Counted from the first letter of the stretch, positions 16,842-28,597 are shown. The stretch is 64,000 nucleotides of DNA from Geofilum rhodophaeum (GCF_002210225.1 NZ_MWUJ01000006.1:62001-126000), one strand, 5' to 3'. Made by a program: numbers and translations. The notes: a model not told the origin generated them from the sequence alone.

Positions 16842-19808
16842 CTAAGAGAAGAGTTCGATTATCTCCTCTTTACTCAGGTCGTTCAGGGGATTGTTGTTGT
16901 TGACAAAAACATCGGCCAATTGGGCTTTCTTCTGTTGCAACAGGGCGATTTTCTCTTCTATGGTACCGGTTGATAAAAAACGGTACACAAAAACGTTTTT
17001 GGTCTGACCAATTCGGTGGGCACGATTAATGGCCTGGGATTCTGCGGCCGGATTCCACCAAGGGTTTAACAAAAATACATAGTCGGCCTTCGTGAGATTG
17101 AGTCCCACCCCCCCTGCTTTAAGAGAAATTAAAAATATGGAGGCGTTTTTATTGAAATCCTCAATAACCCTGGCGCGTTCACGGGTGGCGCCTGTTAATA
17201 CGGCATAGGGAAGTTGCTTGCTATCGAGTTCGATTTGCAACAGTTTCAGATCTGTCGTAAAGGACGAGAAGACCAACACATTGTGGCCTTCTGCCACAAT
17301 GCTTTCGAGCTGATCCACGATTTGGTCGAATTTGCCGGAGGACCCCCGATAATCGGGGTCGGCCATTTTAGGGTGATTGGCTATCTGACGCAGTTTGGTG
17401 AGGGCCTGCAGGGCCATGATGGCGCTTTGCTTAGGGTCTTTGTGTTCAAAAACCTGGTAGATGCTGTTGCGTATGCCCGATTTTTCCCGCTCATAGTAAC
17501 TGGCCTGTTCGGGGCTCATTTCACAATACTGTACCTGCTCCATAACCGGCGGAAGATCGCGGGCCACTTTTTCTTTGGTGCGCCGCAATAAAAAGGGCTG
17601 GATGAGTTTCTGAAGCTTTTCTTCCTTTTCGGCGGATTGCTGACGGGTAATGGGCTGTACAAAGTGTCGTTTGAAAAAGGGAAGGGTACCCAGCAAACCT
17701 TTATTAACCAAGTTCATTTGGGCCCAGAGATCGACCAGGGAATTTTCGATGGGGGTACCGGTCAGCGTTAGTCGGTGCCGGGCTTCAATTTGCTTTACAG
17801 CATCGTAAATTTTGGAGCCTGGATTTTTAACGTACTGACTTTCATCGAGTATACAGTAGTGGAAGGGGTAGGTGGACAGGTAATCAATGTCGTTGCGCAG
17901 AATGCCGTAAGAGGTGAGTACCACATGATAATGCCGGAGAATTTTCCCTATGTCCTTACTTTTTAAGCGCTTGCCTCCGGTATAGTTGTATATTCGCAGG
18001 GACGGTGCAAATTTTTCAAATTCGGATTGCCAATTGTGTACCAACGAGGTGGGCATAACGATGAGGCTGGCGGCCCATCCGCTGTGGTTGAACTTTTTGG
18101 GCTGAGGGGATGCAAAAAGAGACAGTTGCGCTGCCGCAGATTTAGGGCTTTCTTCTGCATCAGGTTGGCTTGCTGTATTTTGGTATATTTTGAGCAGCAG
18201 GGTAATGGTTTGCAGGGTTTTCCCCAGGCCCATATCGTCGGCCAAAATGCCCCCATAGTTGTTCTCGCGAAGAAAATTGAGCCAGGCAAAACCTTCCAGC
18301 TGATAAGGCCGGAGTGCAGCTTGCAATCCCGTCGGGACTCGGGTTTCGGAGAAAACAATTGGGGTATTTTCAGCCTGCTTATCGATGCTTTTGATGCCGT
18401 GTTGTACTCTTTCCATTATTTGAAAATGAGTGCGCGGCAGTCGCAACACTTGCTTGTCTACCCGGGCATAGTCGAACAGTTCGCTGAAGCGGGAAAACCA
18501 TTCGGGCGGAATCATAAACAGCTGGCCATTGGGGAGTTCATATTCCGGATTTTCGTCAATCAGGTGCTTTCGGAATTTGATGAAGGGGATGCTGAATTCA
18601 CCAATGATGACTCTTGCACGTATCTCAAACCAGTCGTTGCTTTCTGTGCTGTCGAGTTGCAGGCGAGGCTGACCGACAAATATTTCACGGTTATCGAAGG
18701 CCGTATCCACACTTACTTTCAGCTTTTTCAATGCTGCCCTTTGTGCACTTATCCAGCTGGCTATATGGGCCAGCGTCGCGCTTTCACTGCTGTTTGGGGG
18801 ACAGTCAACAGGTAAAAACAGGGCGTCGGTATTTTGCTTTAGGCCCAGCTCCTTAAGTTGCTGTTTTACGGCTTCCTCGTTACCAAAGTCGCGGCGAATT
18901 TTGTGGAAAGTGTAAGTCCCTTTTTCGTTAACACAATCCACATAAACCGGGGCTTTTCTGTCGGCCAAAAAGGTTTTGTTGCGATAGGCAAAATGCAGGG
19001 CAAGCACCGGTTGGTTGTGCAGGTTTTTCAGCAGGGCCAGATGCGGCAGGGGTTCTTCGTCAATATAAAGGATGCTAAAGCCTCTGGCAACAATATTGAA
19101 GTTACGCACACATTTGGATACGAACCCCTCCATATAAGCGGGGACCTGACGCTCTGGAACTATGATGACGCCTTTGTTGATAAAGGGTTTGAATTTATTG
19201 CTGTCGATGTTTTCGAGGAAATAAATGCGATTGTGGATTTTGAGCACAGCAGTGTGTGTACAAAGGAATTCAACAGGTCTGCCCAGCAACGAAAAAATCT
19301 TTGGGGGACGATCCTCATCCAATTCCTGCTCAATTTTCAAGGAGTAGCGCAACTCATTGTCTTTAAGCTCGAAATCAAAAAGAGGCTGGGCGGCCTTATT
19401 GTAGATAAACATCCGGTCACTTTCGTACAAATTGCTGAAGGTGTCGTCTTTGTAATAAGTCTTTAATTTCCCACCGGCAAGCAGACAAATGGCTTGGTAG
19501 ATGATTCTGTCTATAAAGGGTAGAATTTCTTTTTCGAGCAGGGGGTTTGTTTGCAATTTGCTCATGAATTCCTTAAGCGTGTCTTCACGTCCGTACTTCC
19601 TAAACAAATTTTGCTCACTGATTTTTGCCAGCAAAAGAATTACGGCCTCCTCCTGAATGGAAAAACGTTCGGGTTGATCTTTAATGTGTTGTGGGGTGGC
19701 ATGTTCATGAAGTAATATGGGTTGGTTTTCATGAAAACTGGCAAAATAAGGAATGACGGTTAAACCAAGGTGGCGCTTGTTGGTGAAAACGACGATGAGT
19801 TGTTCCAT
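16842..19808 (-). CDS. SNF2-family DEAD/DEAH helicase-like ATPase
   Basis: A 988-residue Swi2/Snf2-type ATP-dependent DNA translocase. The C-terminal half holds the motor: Walker A region ADDMGLGKTLQTI, DESQYVKN in the Walker B position, TGTPIENS (motif III), and the second lobe SLKAGGVGLNLTKAD and INRAHRIGQ. The N-terminal 450 residues are variable and unassigned. Bacterial relatives (RapA/HepA-like and others) remodel protein-DNA complexes. I chose the start at 19808 (MEQLIVVF) because the longer frame from 19871 overlaps the terminator of the neighbouring gene. No partner nuclease or methylase is adjacent, so a defence role is not supported. Confidence 0.88.
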   Translation of the reverse strand: MEQLIVVFTNKRHLGLTVIPYFASFHENQPILLHEHATPQHIKDQPERFSIQEEAVILLLAKISEQNLFRKYGREDTLKEFMSKLQTNPLLEKEILPFIDRIIYQAICLLAGGKLKTYYKDDTFSNLYESDRMFIYNKAAQPLFDFELKDNELRYSLKIEQELDEDRPPKIFSLLGRPVEFLCTHTAVLKIHNRIYFLENIDSNKFKPFINKGVIIVPERQVPAYMEGFVSKCVRNFNIVARGFSILYIDEEPLPHLALLKNLHNQPVLALHFAYRNKTFLADRKAPVYVDCVNEKGTYTFHKIRRDFGNEEAVKQQLKELGLKQNTDALFLPVDCPPNSSESATLAHIASWISAQRAALKKLKVSVDTAFDNREIFVGQPRLQLDSTESNDWFEIRARVIIGEFSIPFIKFRKHLIDENPEYELPNGQLFMIPPEWFSRFSELFDYARVDKQVLRLPRTHFQIMERVQHGIKSIDKQAENTPIVFSETRVPTGLQAALRPYQLEGFAWLNFLRENNYGGILADDMGLGKTLQTITLLLKIYQNTASQPDAEESPKSAAAQLSLFASPQPKKFNHSGWAASLIVMPTSLVHNWQSEFEKFAPSLRIYNYTGGKRLKSKDIGKILRHYHVVLTSYGILRNDIDYLSTYPFHYCILDESQYVKNPGSKIYDAVKQIEARHRLTLTGTPIENSLVDLWAQMNLVNKGLLGTLPFFKRHFVQPITRQQSAEKEEKLQKLIQPFLLRRTKEKVARDLPPVMEQVQYCEMSPEQASYYEREKSGIRNSIYQVFEHKDPKQSAIMALQALTKLRQIANHPKMADPDYRGSSGKFDQIVDQLESIVAEGHNVLVFSSFTTDLKLLQIELDSKQLPYAVLTGATRERARVIEDFNKNASIFLISLKAGGVGLNLTKADYVFLLNPWWNPAAESQAINRAHRIGQTKNVFVYRFLSTGTIEEKIALLQQKKAQLADVFVNNNNPLNDLSKEEIIELFS

Positions 19809-19869
19809 CTGGAGGCTTTGCATTACTGTTAAACCTACAAATATACGAAATGTAGCTTTAGGGAAATGC

Positions 19870-19901
19870 AAAAAGGCCGTTCTATGAACGGCCTTTTTTT
19901 T
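19870..19901 (-). terminator. Rho-independent terminator after the beta-helix/ricin gene
   Basis: A perfect 8-bp stem GGCCGTTC/GAACGGCC with a 3-nt loop is flanked by A5 on one side and T8 on the other, so it could work on both strands. It lies 19 bases after the stop of the upstream minus-strand gene and just before the helicase start. Confidence 0.88.
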
Positions 19902-19919
19902 GTCGGATTTAAGGTCTTG

Positions 19920-21617
19920 TTAGCGAATAACAATCTTTTGGGTAAGGGTCTCCGACTGGTTCTTGAGTAAGATCAGGTAGATTCCTGGTTGGATGTAACG
20001 ATTGATGGTAAGCACAGTCTGGTTCTGAATGTTTTCTTTCCACATTAAACGTCCCTGAAGATCCATGCATTCAACTGCGGCGCCATTTTCGGCAAATCCC
20101 GAAGGAATACGCACGCTAAATTGCCCATTGGATGGGTTGGGTTGAACGGTGAAGGCACCTGCCTGCTCCTCAGGTTCTTCCATGTGTGCGCTTTTCCGGC
20201 GAACCAATTCAAACATCTGATTGGTGGCGCCACTGATGCAATCCCATTGAAGAACATTGGCGCCATTGTCGTTGGAAGCATTAGAAACATCGAGGCATTT
20301 ACCGCTGTTGCGGGGAATAATGCGGTAGCGTCCGGTCCCCGCATTTTGAAACTTGAATTGCTGGCCTTCTCCTCCCCAATAATTCCAAATATGAATATTG
20401 GCCCCATTGGAAGTAGAAATACCGTCAACATCCAAGGCCTTGGAGGTGGCAATGACCGGCGTTATACGATGCCATTCGCCACCCACATTGCTGATGTTAA
20501 ACTGTTGTGCCTCTCCGCCCCAGGAGTCCCATTGCACAATATTGGTTCCGTCAGAAGTGCCCCAGTCGTATACATCCAGCGCCTTTCCGCTGTGCACGGC
20601 GATTATGGAGTAGGTGCCACTAACGTTGGTGGTTGTAGCACCGGAGGAGGGTGCCCCCAAATTGATGCTGCAGTTGCTGGTACGCACCATTTGGGTGTTG
20701 GGATTACAATTAGAAACGGTGCCACTCAGTACATGCGTATCGCTTGCATCTTCCAGAAAAATACCGTGGCTGCTGTTGTTGGCGATATCTACTTCGTCGA
20801 TGGTGCAGCCGTGGCTTCCAGAAACACTAAAAAATCCTCGACCTGATTCTCTTGAATAAACCTTCTTAACCCGAATGTTGGGTCCATTGTCGTTGGCCAC
20901 ACGAAAGGTGGCATAGCCTCCGCCATAACAATTACGTGTACCGGTAACGACGCCTACTGTTGCATTGCTGGACTGGTTAAGTATGAGTCCACAACCTCCT
21001 GAGTTGTTCACTGTAACGTCTCCAATATTAATGCCGTTAATGCCGTAAGTTTCGATTCCGTGGCCCAAAGATCCATTAATATAAATGTTTCCACTTATGG
21101 TAAGATTGCTGGCTGCGCCAGTAGAAGCATCTACACGAATGCCCAGACCAACGGTACCGGGGTGACTAAGCTCCATTGTAATATTGTGGAGAGTTACACC
21201 CGAGCAACCGCGAAACCACATCCCATAACGAGGAGCCCCGGTGACGCGCAGGTTTCTAATTGTAATGCCGTCACGCCGGTCGGCATAGATGCCAACGACC
21301 AAATCCCCACCGTTACAGTTAATCGTGTGGTCATGAAAATCCAAAACCTGATTGGCACGTGGCCTAATGGCGTAAACATTGCCTCCGTCAGGACCGGAAT
21401 CACCTGAATTCCAAATGTCGATGGTGCCTGCGCTCATGTTGTTGCAGGCGGCCGTAACGGCATCGAACATCCTGGTTCCTGTGTAAACGGTAGAGCCGTT
21501 GACTTTAGCGGTCCATGTACTTCCTGATCGGGAGACTGAGCCCTGGCCCCAAACTGGTGCCAGACTTGCTGCGACAAAAAGACTTGAGAGCAGCAAAAAT
21601 TTGTACAATAATTTCAT
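19920..21617 (-). CDS. Secreted right-handed beta-helix protein with ricin-type lectin domain and T9SS sorting signal
   Basis: A 565-residue exported protein. Residues 1-24 form a signal peptide. About 50-320 are a parallel beta-helix rich in Gly, Asn and Ile (for example GIYADRRDGITIRNLRVTG), resembling pectate-lyase-like or NosD-like folds. About 325-465 are three ricin-B (CBM13-like) repeats, each with a GKALDV or GKCLDV start and a Q-x-F in place of the usual Q-x-W. The tail from about 480 is a type IX sorting domain (VQPNPSNGQFSVRI ... PGIYLILLKNQ). It probably binds or cleaves a plant or algal polysaccharide outside the cell. The enzyme class is not assignable. Confidence 0.83.
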   Translation of the reverse strand: MKLLYKFLLLSSLFVAASLAPVWGQGSVSRSGSTWTAKVNGSTVYTGTRMFDAVTAACNNMSAGTIDIWNSGDSGPDGGNVYAIRPRANQVLDFHDHTINCNGGDLVVGIYADRRDGITIRNLRVTGAPRYGMWFRGCSGVTLHNITMELSHPGTVGLGIRVDASTGAASNLTISGNIYINGSLGHGIETYGINGINIGDVTVNNSGGCGLILNQSSNATVGVVTGTRNCYGGGYATFRVANDNGPNIRVKKVYSRESGRGFFSVSGSHGCTIDEVDIANNSSHGIFLEDASDTHVLSGTVSNCNPNTQMVRTSNCSINLGAPSSGATTTNVSGTYSIIAVHSGKALDVYDWGTSDGTNIVQWDSWGGEAQQFNISNVGGEWHRITPVIATSKALDVDGISTSNGANIHIWNYWGGEGQQFKFQNAGTGRYRIIPRNSGKCLDVSNASNDNGANVLQWDCISGATNQMFELVRRKSAHMEEPEEQAGAFTVQPNPSNGQFSVRIPSGFAENGAAVECMDLQGRLMWKENIQNQTVLTINRYIQPGIYLILLKNQSETLTQKIVIR

Positions 21618-21957
21618 AGGGTTGTTTTTTGATAAATAAAACCTTCCCCTCTTTCAACTTCGTTTAGCAATTTATAACACATTTTAAGCTAATGAAATGC
21701 ACATAATGGGCTTTTTTTTGTACTATTTGGCACAAAGCCCTGGTTTTCAGGTCTTGTTTTATAAGTGTTTTGTACTTTTCTCGTTGTATATCCTGCGTTT
21801 TGCTATTGTTGCTGTTGAAATATTTATGTTTACAAAGTGATTAAATAAGCAGGGTAAAAAAAGGGGCAAAGACCCCTAAAAATTGTTGAATCTTGAACAA
21901 AGCGGAGAGGCAGCAGTTATTATCCAAACAGAAGTTATACTTAAATATTTTTTTCAG
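21618..21957. other. 340-bp divergent intergenic region
   Basis: AT-rich gap between the beta-helix gene (minus) and the quinone reductase gene (plus). It must hold both promoters, but no full TTTG...TAnnTTTG pair was convincing. It contains two copies of TTTGTACT (21717-21724 and 21769-21776), GTTTACAAAG at about 21829 (the reverse complement of CTTTGTAAAC), and a small GGGG/CCCC hairpin near 21863-21878. No small ORF or RNA gene is supported. Confidence 0.5.
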
Positions 21958-22539
21958 ATGAAAACGCACTTAATTATATCGGCCCATCCCTCAGAGAACA
22001 GCTTCAGCAACTATTTGGCGCAACAGCTCACAGAACTTTTCCAGAATAACGGCTGGAAAACTGTGTGGCGCAATTTGTACGACGGCAGTTTCGACCCGGT
22101 TTTGTCGGGATTGGATCTGCAGACATTGAAAGCAGGAAGCATCCCGGAGGAGATTCGTAAGGAGCAGTTAAAAATGGCAGAGGCAGAATTGGTTACAGTT
22201 GTTTATCCGCTTTGGTGGGCCAGTTTCCCGGCCGTATTGAAGGGTTACATCGATCGGGTGCTGACCAATGGGTTCGCCTACAGCTATGGTCCGGAAGGTG
22301 TTAAGGGTCTGCTTGGAGGCAAACGAGTGGTGCTGCATACCACCATGGGCAATACCGTGGAAGAGTACGAAGACAAGGGCTTGATCGATGCTTTTAAAGC
22401 CAGTCAGGGCGACGAGGTTTTTGGTTTTTGCGGAATGACCGTAGAAAATCATTTGTTTTATCCGCAAATAACACTGGCCGACGAAGAAAAGCGCAATCAT
22501 TTCCTTGAGAAAGCCCTGGCTGCTTATCCCGAATTGTAA
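21958..22539 (+). CDS. NAD(P)H:quinone oxidoreductase (flavodoxin-like fold)
   Basis: A 193-residue FAD- or FMN-dependent reductase of the NQO1/KefF/YwrO type. It begins MKTHLIISAHPSENSFSNYLA, the flavin-phosphate loop of the family, and has the VVYPLWWASFPAVLKGYIDRV segment near residue 80 that contacts the flavin and substrate. It likely performs two-electron reduction of quinones or other electrophiles. I chose the start at 21958; the frame extends upstream to 21883 but the additional residues do not look like the family. The next gene, yigZ, starts 60 bp later. Confidence 0.88.
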   Translation: MKTHLIISAHPSENSFSNYLAQQLTELFQNNGWKTVWRNLYDGSFDPVLSGLDLQTLKAGSIPEEIRKEQLKMAEAELVTVVYPLWWASFPAVLKGYIDRVLTNGFAYSYGPEGVKGLLGGKRVVLHTTMGNTVEEYEDKGLIDAFKASQGDEVFGFCGMTVENHLFYPQITLADEEKRNHFLEKALAAYPEL

Positions 22540-22599
22540 AGCAGGACGGCCCTTTGCATTGTTTTTGGTAACTTTGCCTTTAAGCAAAGTAAAGTGCTC

Positions 22600-23202
22600 A
22601 TGTTGGCAGACGATATTTATCTTACCATAGCGGGCCCTTCTGAAGGCCTCTATAAAGAAAAAGGGAGCAAGTTTTTGGCATATGCCTGGCCGGTAGAGTC
22701 CGAGGAGGCCATTAAGAACTATGTATCCGAATTAAAAACCAAGTATTACGATGCCCGGCATCATTGCTATGCCTGGCAACTGGGTACCGATGGGATGAAC
22801 TTCAGGGCCAACGACGATGGAGAACCTTCAGGCACTGCCGGAAAGCCCATTCACGGTCAAATTCGTTCGCATGAGCTGACCAACGTGCTGATTGTGGTGG
22901 TGCGCTATTTTGGCGGAACCAAACTCGGAACAAGTGGATTGATCCACGCCTATAAAACGGCAGCAGCCGATGCGCTGGCACAGGCGGTGGTGGTCGAGAA
23001 AACAGTGGATACTCAGTTTACCTTGCGCTTTCCCTATGAGGCTATGAACGATGTAATGCGGGTGGTAAAGGAGGAGGAGCCACAAATCATTGAGCAATCC
23101 TTTGACTTATCCTGTGTTATGATGCTGGCCGTGCGACTTTCAAAGGCAGAGCAGCTGCGCACGCGTCTCGAAAAGATTGATTATCTCACCCTGGACGATT
23201 AA
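22600..23202 (+). CDS. YigZ / IMPACT family protein
   Basis: A 200-residue protein of the UPF0029 (IMPACT) family. The signature region is intact: KGSKFLAYAWPV near the N terminus, YYDARHHCYAWQLG, NDDGEPSGTAGKPI and the VVVVRYFGGTKLG segment. The eukaryotic relative IMPACT influences Gcn2 signalling; the bacterial role is not established. An in-frame GTG occurs at 22594, but the ATG at 22600 is preferred. It is followed after 18 bp by a convergent gene and has no clear terminator of its own. Confidence 0.9.
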   Translation: MLADDIYLTIAGPSEGLYKEKGSKFLAYAWPVESEEAIKNYVSELKTKYYDARHHCYAWQLGTDGMNFRANDDGEPSGTAGKPIHGQIRSHELTNVLIVVVRYFGGTKLGTSGLIHAYKTAAADALAQAVVVEKTVDTQFTLRFPYEAMNDVMRVVKEEEPQIIEQSFDLSCVMMLAVRLSKAEQLRTRLEKIDYLTLDD

Positions 23203-23220
23203 AGCACCAATGTTGGGTTT

Positions 23221-24621
23221 TTATTGCCGGGGGGCGGAACTTCCCAGCTGATGGTAGATCTGAAAAGTGGTTCTCTCCGGCTCAATGTTCACCTTAACGG
23301 TGTCGCGCTGGGTGCCACTGAGACCTTGTTGCTCCAACAGCAGTTTTTGTTCTCCCGCTGGCAGGGGAACACGTGTGTAGTGCAAAGCATAGGGCAGCGA
23401 CTGCCAGTTTCGGGTATCTGCTTTTTCGGTCATGGCGTTTACAATGCTGACCAGAGCACCCAGGTTTTCATTTTCACTTCTGGTGGCTTGCTCCATAACC
23501 TGTTTGGTGGCCAAACGCAAGAGGTTGTTGCCCATTTCACGCAGCATGCGGTCCTTGAGCGACTGATGGGCAATTTTGTTGATGTTTTGTGCCATTTCGA
23601 GCGGGTAAACCTCTTGCTGACTGCGAAGAACAGCACTGTGATAAAGGGGTTGGCGTTCGAGATAGCGAGGAAAGGCCATACGAATAAAGGAAAGGTTTTT
23701 GAAGGCAGCTGCCTGGTTGGCTTGACTTTGTCCCAGCTGCAAGGGATAGGTTATGCCCAGTTCATCGCTGCCAAACAACATGGTTCCATTGCGAACACCC
23801 ATATTTGTCAGGTTAAGACTCCATTCTGATTTCACGGGGCCCAGTCCGTTCATCCACAAGTAAACCAAATCACCATAGCCCTCCTTAACTTCCGGAGTCC
23901 TTAATCCAAAGGCCTTTTCGTAGCGCGCAACTTCCTCATGAAAGCCGGTCATGCGGGCAGCGTAGAGCAAATCCAGTTTCAATTGCCGCGGTGCCTGCAG
24001 GCCAAACAAGGATTGGTAGTCGCTTTCGTAAATCTCCAGGGCATTGCGGTAGGCAATGAAGGCGTTGTTGTAATCGCCCGCGGCTTGGAAAACGATGCCC
24101 ATTAGGTTGTGGGCAAAGGCGTCCCGCGTGTATTTGTTTTTATGTTCCTTGTAGTTTTCGTTGAAAGCCAACAGCAGCAGGTTAACTCTGCGACATTCAA
24201 CAAGAGCCCCTTCAAAATTGCCCAGTGCAATAAAATTCAAAGCCTTATAGTAGTGCACCATAATGGCCTCAAAATCCTCGGGCCGATAGGGACGTACCAT
24301 GGGGTTTGAGACGAGTGCCAGCGCTTCAAATCCAATGTTTTTTCGATAATCTTCGATGTAAAAATCGGCCCGATCAAACCAGGTATTGCTGGCTTCGTGT
24401 TCGCCCAGCATAAAATGCACCACCCCTTTATTCATGAAATACAACACACGATGGTTGTTTTGGGGCCATTTTTTATCCCGTTCGAGAGATTGAAGTGCCG
24501 ACTCAAAATGACCACCTGCAATATCCTCTTGTACCGCCATGGTCTTCTGATAGAAGGTGGCACAACCACCTCCCGTCAGAAGTAAAATAAGCGATATCAG
24601 CAAAAGGTATCGTTTTTGCAT
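23221..24621 (-). CDS. Lipoprotein with TPR-like repeats (COG3014-like)
   Basis: A 466-residue envelope lipoprotein. Residues 1-20 are a lipoprotein signal peptide with lipobox TGGGC (Cys20). The N-terminal half has helical repeats of TPR type, with alternating alanine and tyrosine patterns such as YNNAFIAYRNALEIYES. The C-terminal part is less regular. The family is widespread next to LpoB-like genes, and here it directly follows the LpoB-like gene by 21 bp. That suggests a role in controlling peptidoglycan synthesis or envelope assembly; this is inference from context. Confidence 0.75.
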   Translation of the reverse strand: MQKRYLLLISLILLLTGGGCATFYQKTMAVQEDIAGGHFESALQSLERDKKWPQNNHRVLYFMNKGVVHFMLGEHEASNTWFDRADFYIEDYRKNIGFEALALVSNPMVRPYRPEDFEAIMVHYYKALNFIALGNFEGALVECRRVNLLLLAFNENYKEHKNKYTRDAFAHNLMGIVFQAAGDYNNAFIAYRNALEIYESDYQSLFGLQAPRQLKLDLLYAARMTGFHEEVARYEKAFGLRTPEVKEGYGDLVYLWMNGLGPVKSEWSLNLTNMGVRNGTMLFGSDELGITYPLQLGQSQANQAAAFKNLSFIRMAFPRYLERQPLYHSAVLRSQQEVYPLEMAQNINKIAHQSLKDRMLREMGNNLLRLATKQVMEQATRSENENLGALVSIVNAMTEKADTRNWQSLPYALHYTRVPLPAGEQKLLLEQQGLSGTQRDTVKVNIEPERTTFQIYHQLGSSAPRQ

Positions 24622-24642
24622 GGCCTTGGGTGTCTTGAGTCT

Positions 24643-25227
24643 TTAGTTCTGAATGTATTTGCGAATTTTCTTGTCGCCGATCCACACTACTTCGCTGCTT
24701 TCTACATCGGTTAATTCGAGGTTCACCTGGTAGTAAGTTACTTTTTCACGCTTGTAACTGTCCACTATGGAGTTGATGTCGCCGTTGAGCATATAATCCG
24801 CTCCCAGCTCCATTCCCCAGCGCTTAGCGGTCTCAACAGAGGCAAAATCCTGCTGAGAGGCACGTTCCCGTCGCAATTCTTCCCGCTTATCGCCGGCTTG
24901 GACCAGGCGAACGCGACCGCTGTTGATGAAAGCCCGCTCTATATCCTTAATAAAGGTTTCAGCACTGATGTGCTCATGCGATTTGTTGTAAACCAATCCC
25001 ACAATAACCACCGGACGCTCCCCGGTTTTTCGAACGTGATTGTCGAGCCAGCCACTGTTCAGAATTTGTTCTACCATGGCTTCGGCAGTCATGCGCGAAT
25101 CCGAATCGTTCCACCGACCGCTCAGGTCAATGGTCTCTTCGGTGCCAATGCGTTCAATTTTACGGGTGTTGCACGACGACAGGGAAAGGCCGGCCAACAA
25201 AACTAAAACGATGAATAAATGTCGCAT
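24643..25227 (-). CDS. LpoB-like penicillin-binding protein activator lipoprotein
   Basis: A 194-residue lipoprotein with lipobox LSSC (Cys19). The mature part matches the LpoB/CsgG-like fold: DLSGRWNDSDSRMTAEAMVEQIL near the start, RPVVIVGLVYNKSHEHI, and ADYMLNGDINSIVD near residue 147. In Gammaproteobacteria LpoB reaches from the outer membrane to stimulate PBP1B. The Bacteroidota homologue probably has a comparable role in cell wall growth, but its PBP partner is not in the window. It lies 31 bp after DUF6913 and 21 bp before the TPR lipoprotein, in one operon starting with ligA. Confidence 0.82.
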   Translation of the reverse strand: MRHLFIVLVLLAGLSLSSCNTRKIERIGTEETIDLSGRWNDSDSRMTAEAMVEQILNSGWLDNHVRKTGERPVVIVGLVYNKSHEHISAETFIKDIERAFINSGRVRLVQAGDKREELRRERASQQDFASVETAKRWGMELGADYMLNGDINSIVDSYKREKVTYYQVNLELTDVESSEVVWIGDKKIRKYIQN

Positions 25228-25258
25228 ATCGCTTATTTTTAAAGTTATTTATAAAGGA

Positions 25259-25828
25259 TTACAATTTTGGTTCCAAAACTTCATCATTCGATTGATTCAG
25301 TGCTCCCAAATAATGTAAGAGACTGTCAATAAGCTCTTTTACACCTCCACTGTGCAGTTCCATCATAAAATCAAGGTGCTCGGCATAGGCGCCCTGCTGA
25401 CCGGCTTTAAAGCCGGCTGAAGAGCTGGCTGCAATCCATTCAACAGGAAAGAGGCCACTGTTGTCGATCACCAGTAGGAGATCCCATTTTTGCTGGCAAA
25501 AATCGAGTACCTCAGGGGTATTGGGCCGACAAAAGAAATCAAGTTCTCCCGCATCCAGAAAAAAGCAGTTCTTATCGCTGATGTACGAATGTTCCATTTT
25601 TCGGTCGGGAAGGTAGCCTATAGCTGACCGCTTTTCGATGTTGGCGGGCAGACTGCGTAACAAACGACGCAACTCCTCGAAGTTTTCCCTGGAGCCGGCA
25701 TTAAACACAATGCCAATGCTGCCGGCCTGCCTGAGTCCGCAGACGGTGATTTGTCGTTTTTTCTTTTTTAAACCCGCACGCAGCAAAAATGCACCGATTT
25801 TGGTCCGGGTTCCTTCAAATAAGCTCAT
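25259..25828 (-). CDS. Conserved Bacteroidota protein of the DUF6913 type
   Basis: A 189-residue cytosolic protein I recognise as the family next to ligA in many Bacteroidota, probably DUF6913. It has a basic N-terminal region (LRAGLKKKKRQITV) and a mixed alpha/beta body with WDLLLVIDNSG near residue 117 and FKAGQQGAYAEHLDFMMEL near 143. No catalytic motif is recognisable and the role is unknown. It begins 10 bp after the ligA stop, so the two are almost certainly co-transcribed. Confidence 0.7.
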   Translation of the reverse strand: MSLFEGTRTKIGAFLLRAGLKKKKRQITVCGLRQAGSIGIVFNAGSRENFEELRRLLRSLPANIEKRSAIGYLPDRKMEHSYISDKNCFFLDAGELDFFCRPNTPEVLDFCQQKWDLLLVIDNSGLFPVEWIAASSSAGFKAGQQGAYAEHLDFMMELHSGGVKELIDSLLHYLGALNQSNDEVLEPKL

Positions 25829-25838
25829 AGAAGCGGTT

Positions 25839-28126
<2,288 letters not shown>

Positions 28127-28146
<20 letters not shown>

Positions 28147-28495
28147 ATTTTGGGAAGAATATCTTAATAAAGGCCTGGATAATGGGTTTCTCGACCCAGA
28201 TGCGGCGAGACAGCCAGAAAATTACTGCCATCAGCAGATAAAACCCGGCCACCAAAGTAAAGCCCAGTCCGTTAGAGCCCAGCAAGTCGCCCAAAAAAAA
28301 GGCGGCGGCAAGGGAGAGAAACATAAAAACAAAAAAGAGCAGGTACAAAATACCCAGCTTTACAGCAAATCCGGCAGTAAAGCGCGAGAGTTCTTCAACC
28401 AGGTGGAGCTTTAAAAGGGATATGCGTTTGTCCACATAATCCTCAAACTCATTTTTTACCTCGTCGATATGGTTTTTGAGATCGTCCTGAAACAT
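28127..28495 (-). CDS. Phage-holin-family (holin-X / YqjE-like) membrane protein
   Basis: A 122-residue protein with a charged, coiled N terminus (residues 1-30, many Asp, Glu and Lys) and two adjacent membrane segments near residues 45-75 and 80-100, the layout of the PF07332 family. Although named for holins, chromosomal members are usually envelope-stress proteins rather than phage lysis genes. There are no phage genes nearby. It is in a three-gene minus-strand cluster with the YtxH gene upstream and the 89-residue gene downstream, overlapping the latter. Confidence 0.75.
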
Positions 28496-28555
28496 ACCAT
28501 AAATCTTAAGTGAGTATTGCGTAAATGCAAAATACTAAGATAGTACTTTGCGCAC

Positions 28556-28597
28556 AAAAAATGCTGCCCGACAAGACGTAATCTTGCCGAAACAGCA
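28556..28597 (-). terminator. Rho-independent terminator after the YtxH gene
   Basis: On the minus strand an outer TGCTG/CAGCA pair encloses an 8-bp stem with a 5-nt loop and a G-U pair, followed by six T residues. It lies 34 bases after the YtxH stop, separating that gene from the holin-family gene. Confidence 0.8.

Noticed and set aside
16842-19808. SNF2 protein as part of a defence island
   Set aside because: Neighbours are a GIN-domain protein and a secreted lectin; no nuclease, methylase or other defence partner adjoins it.
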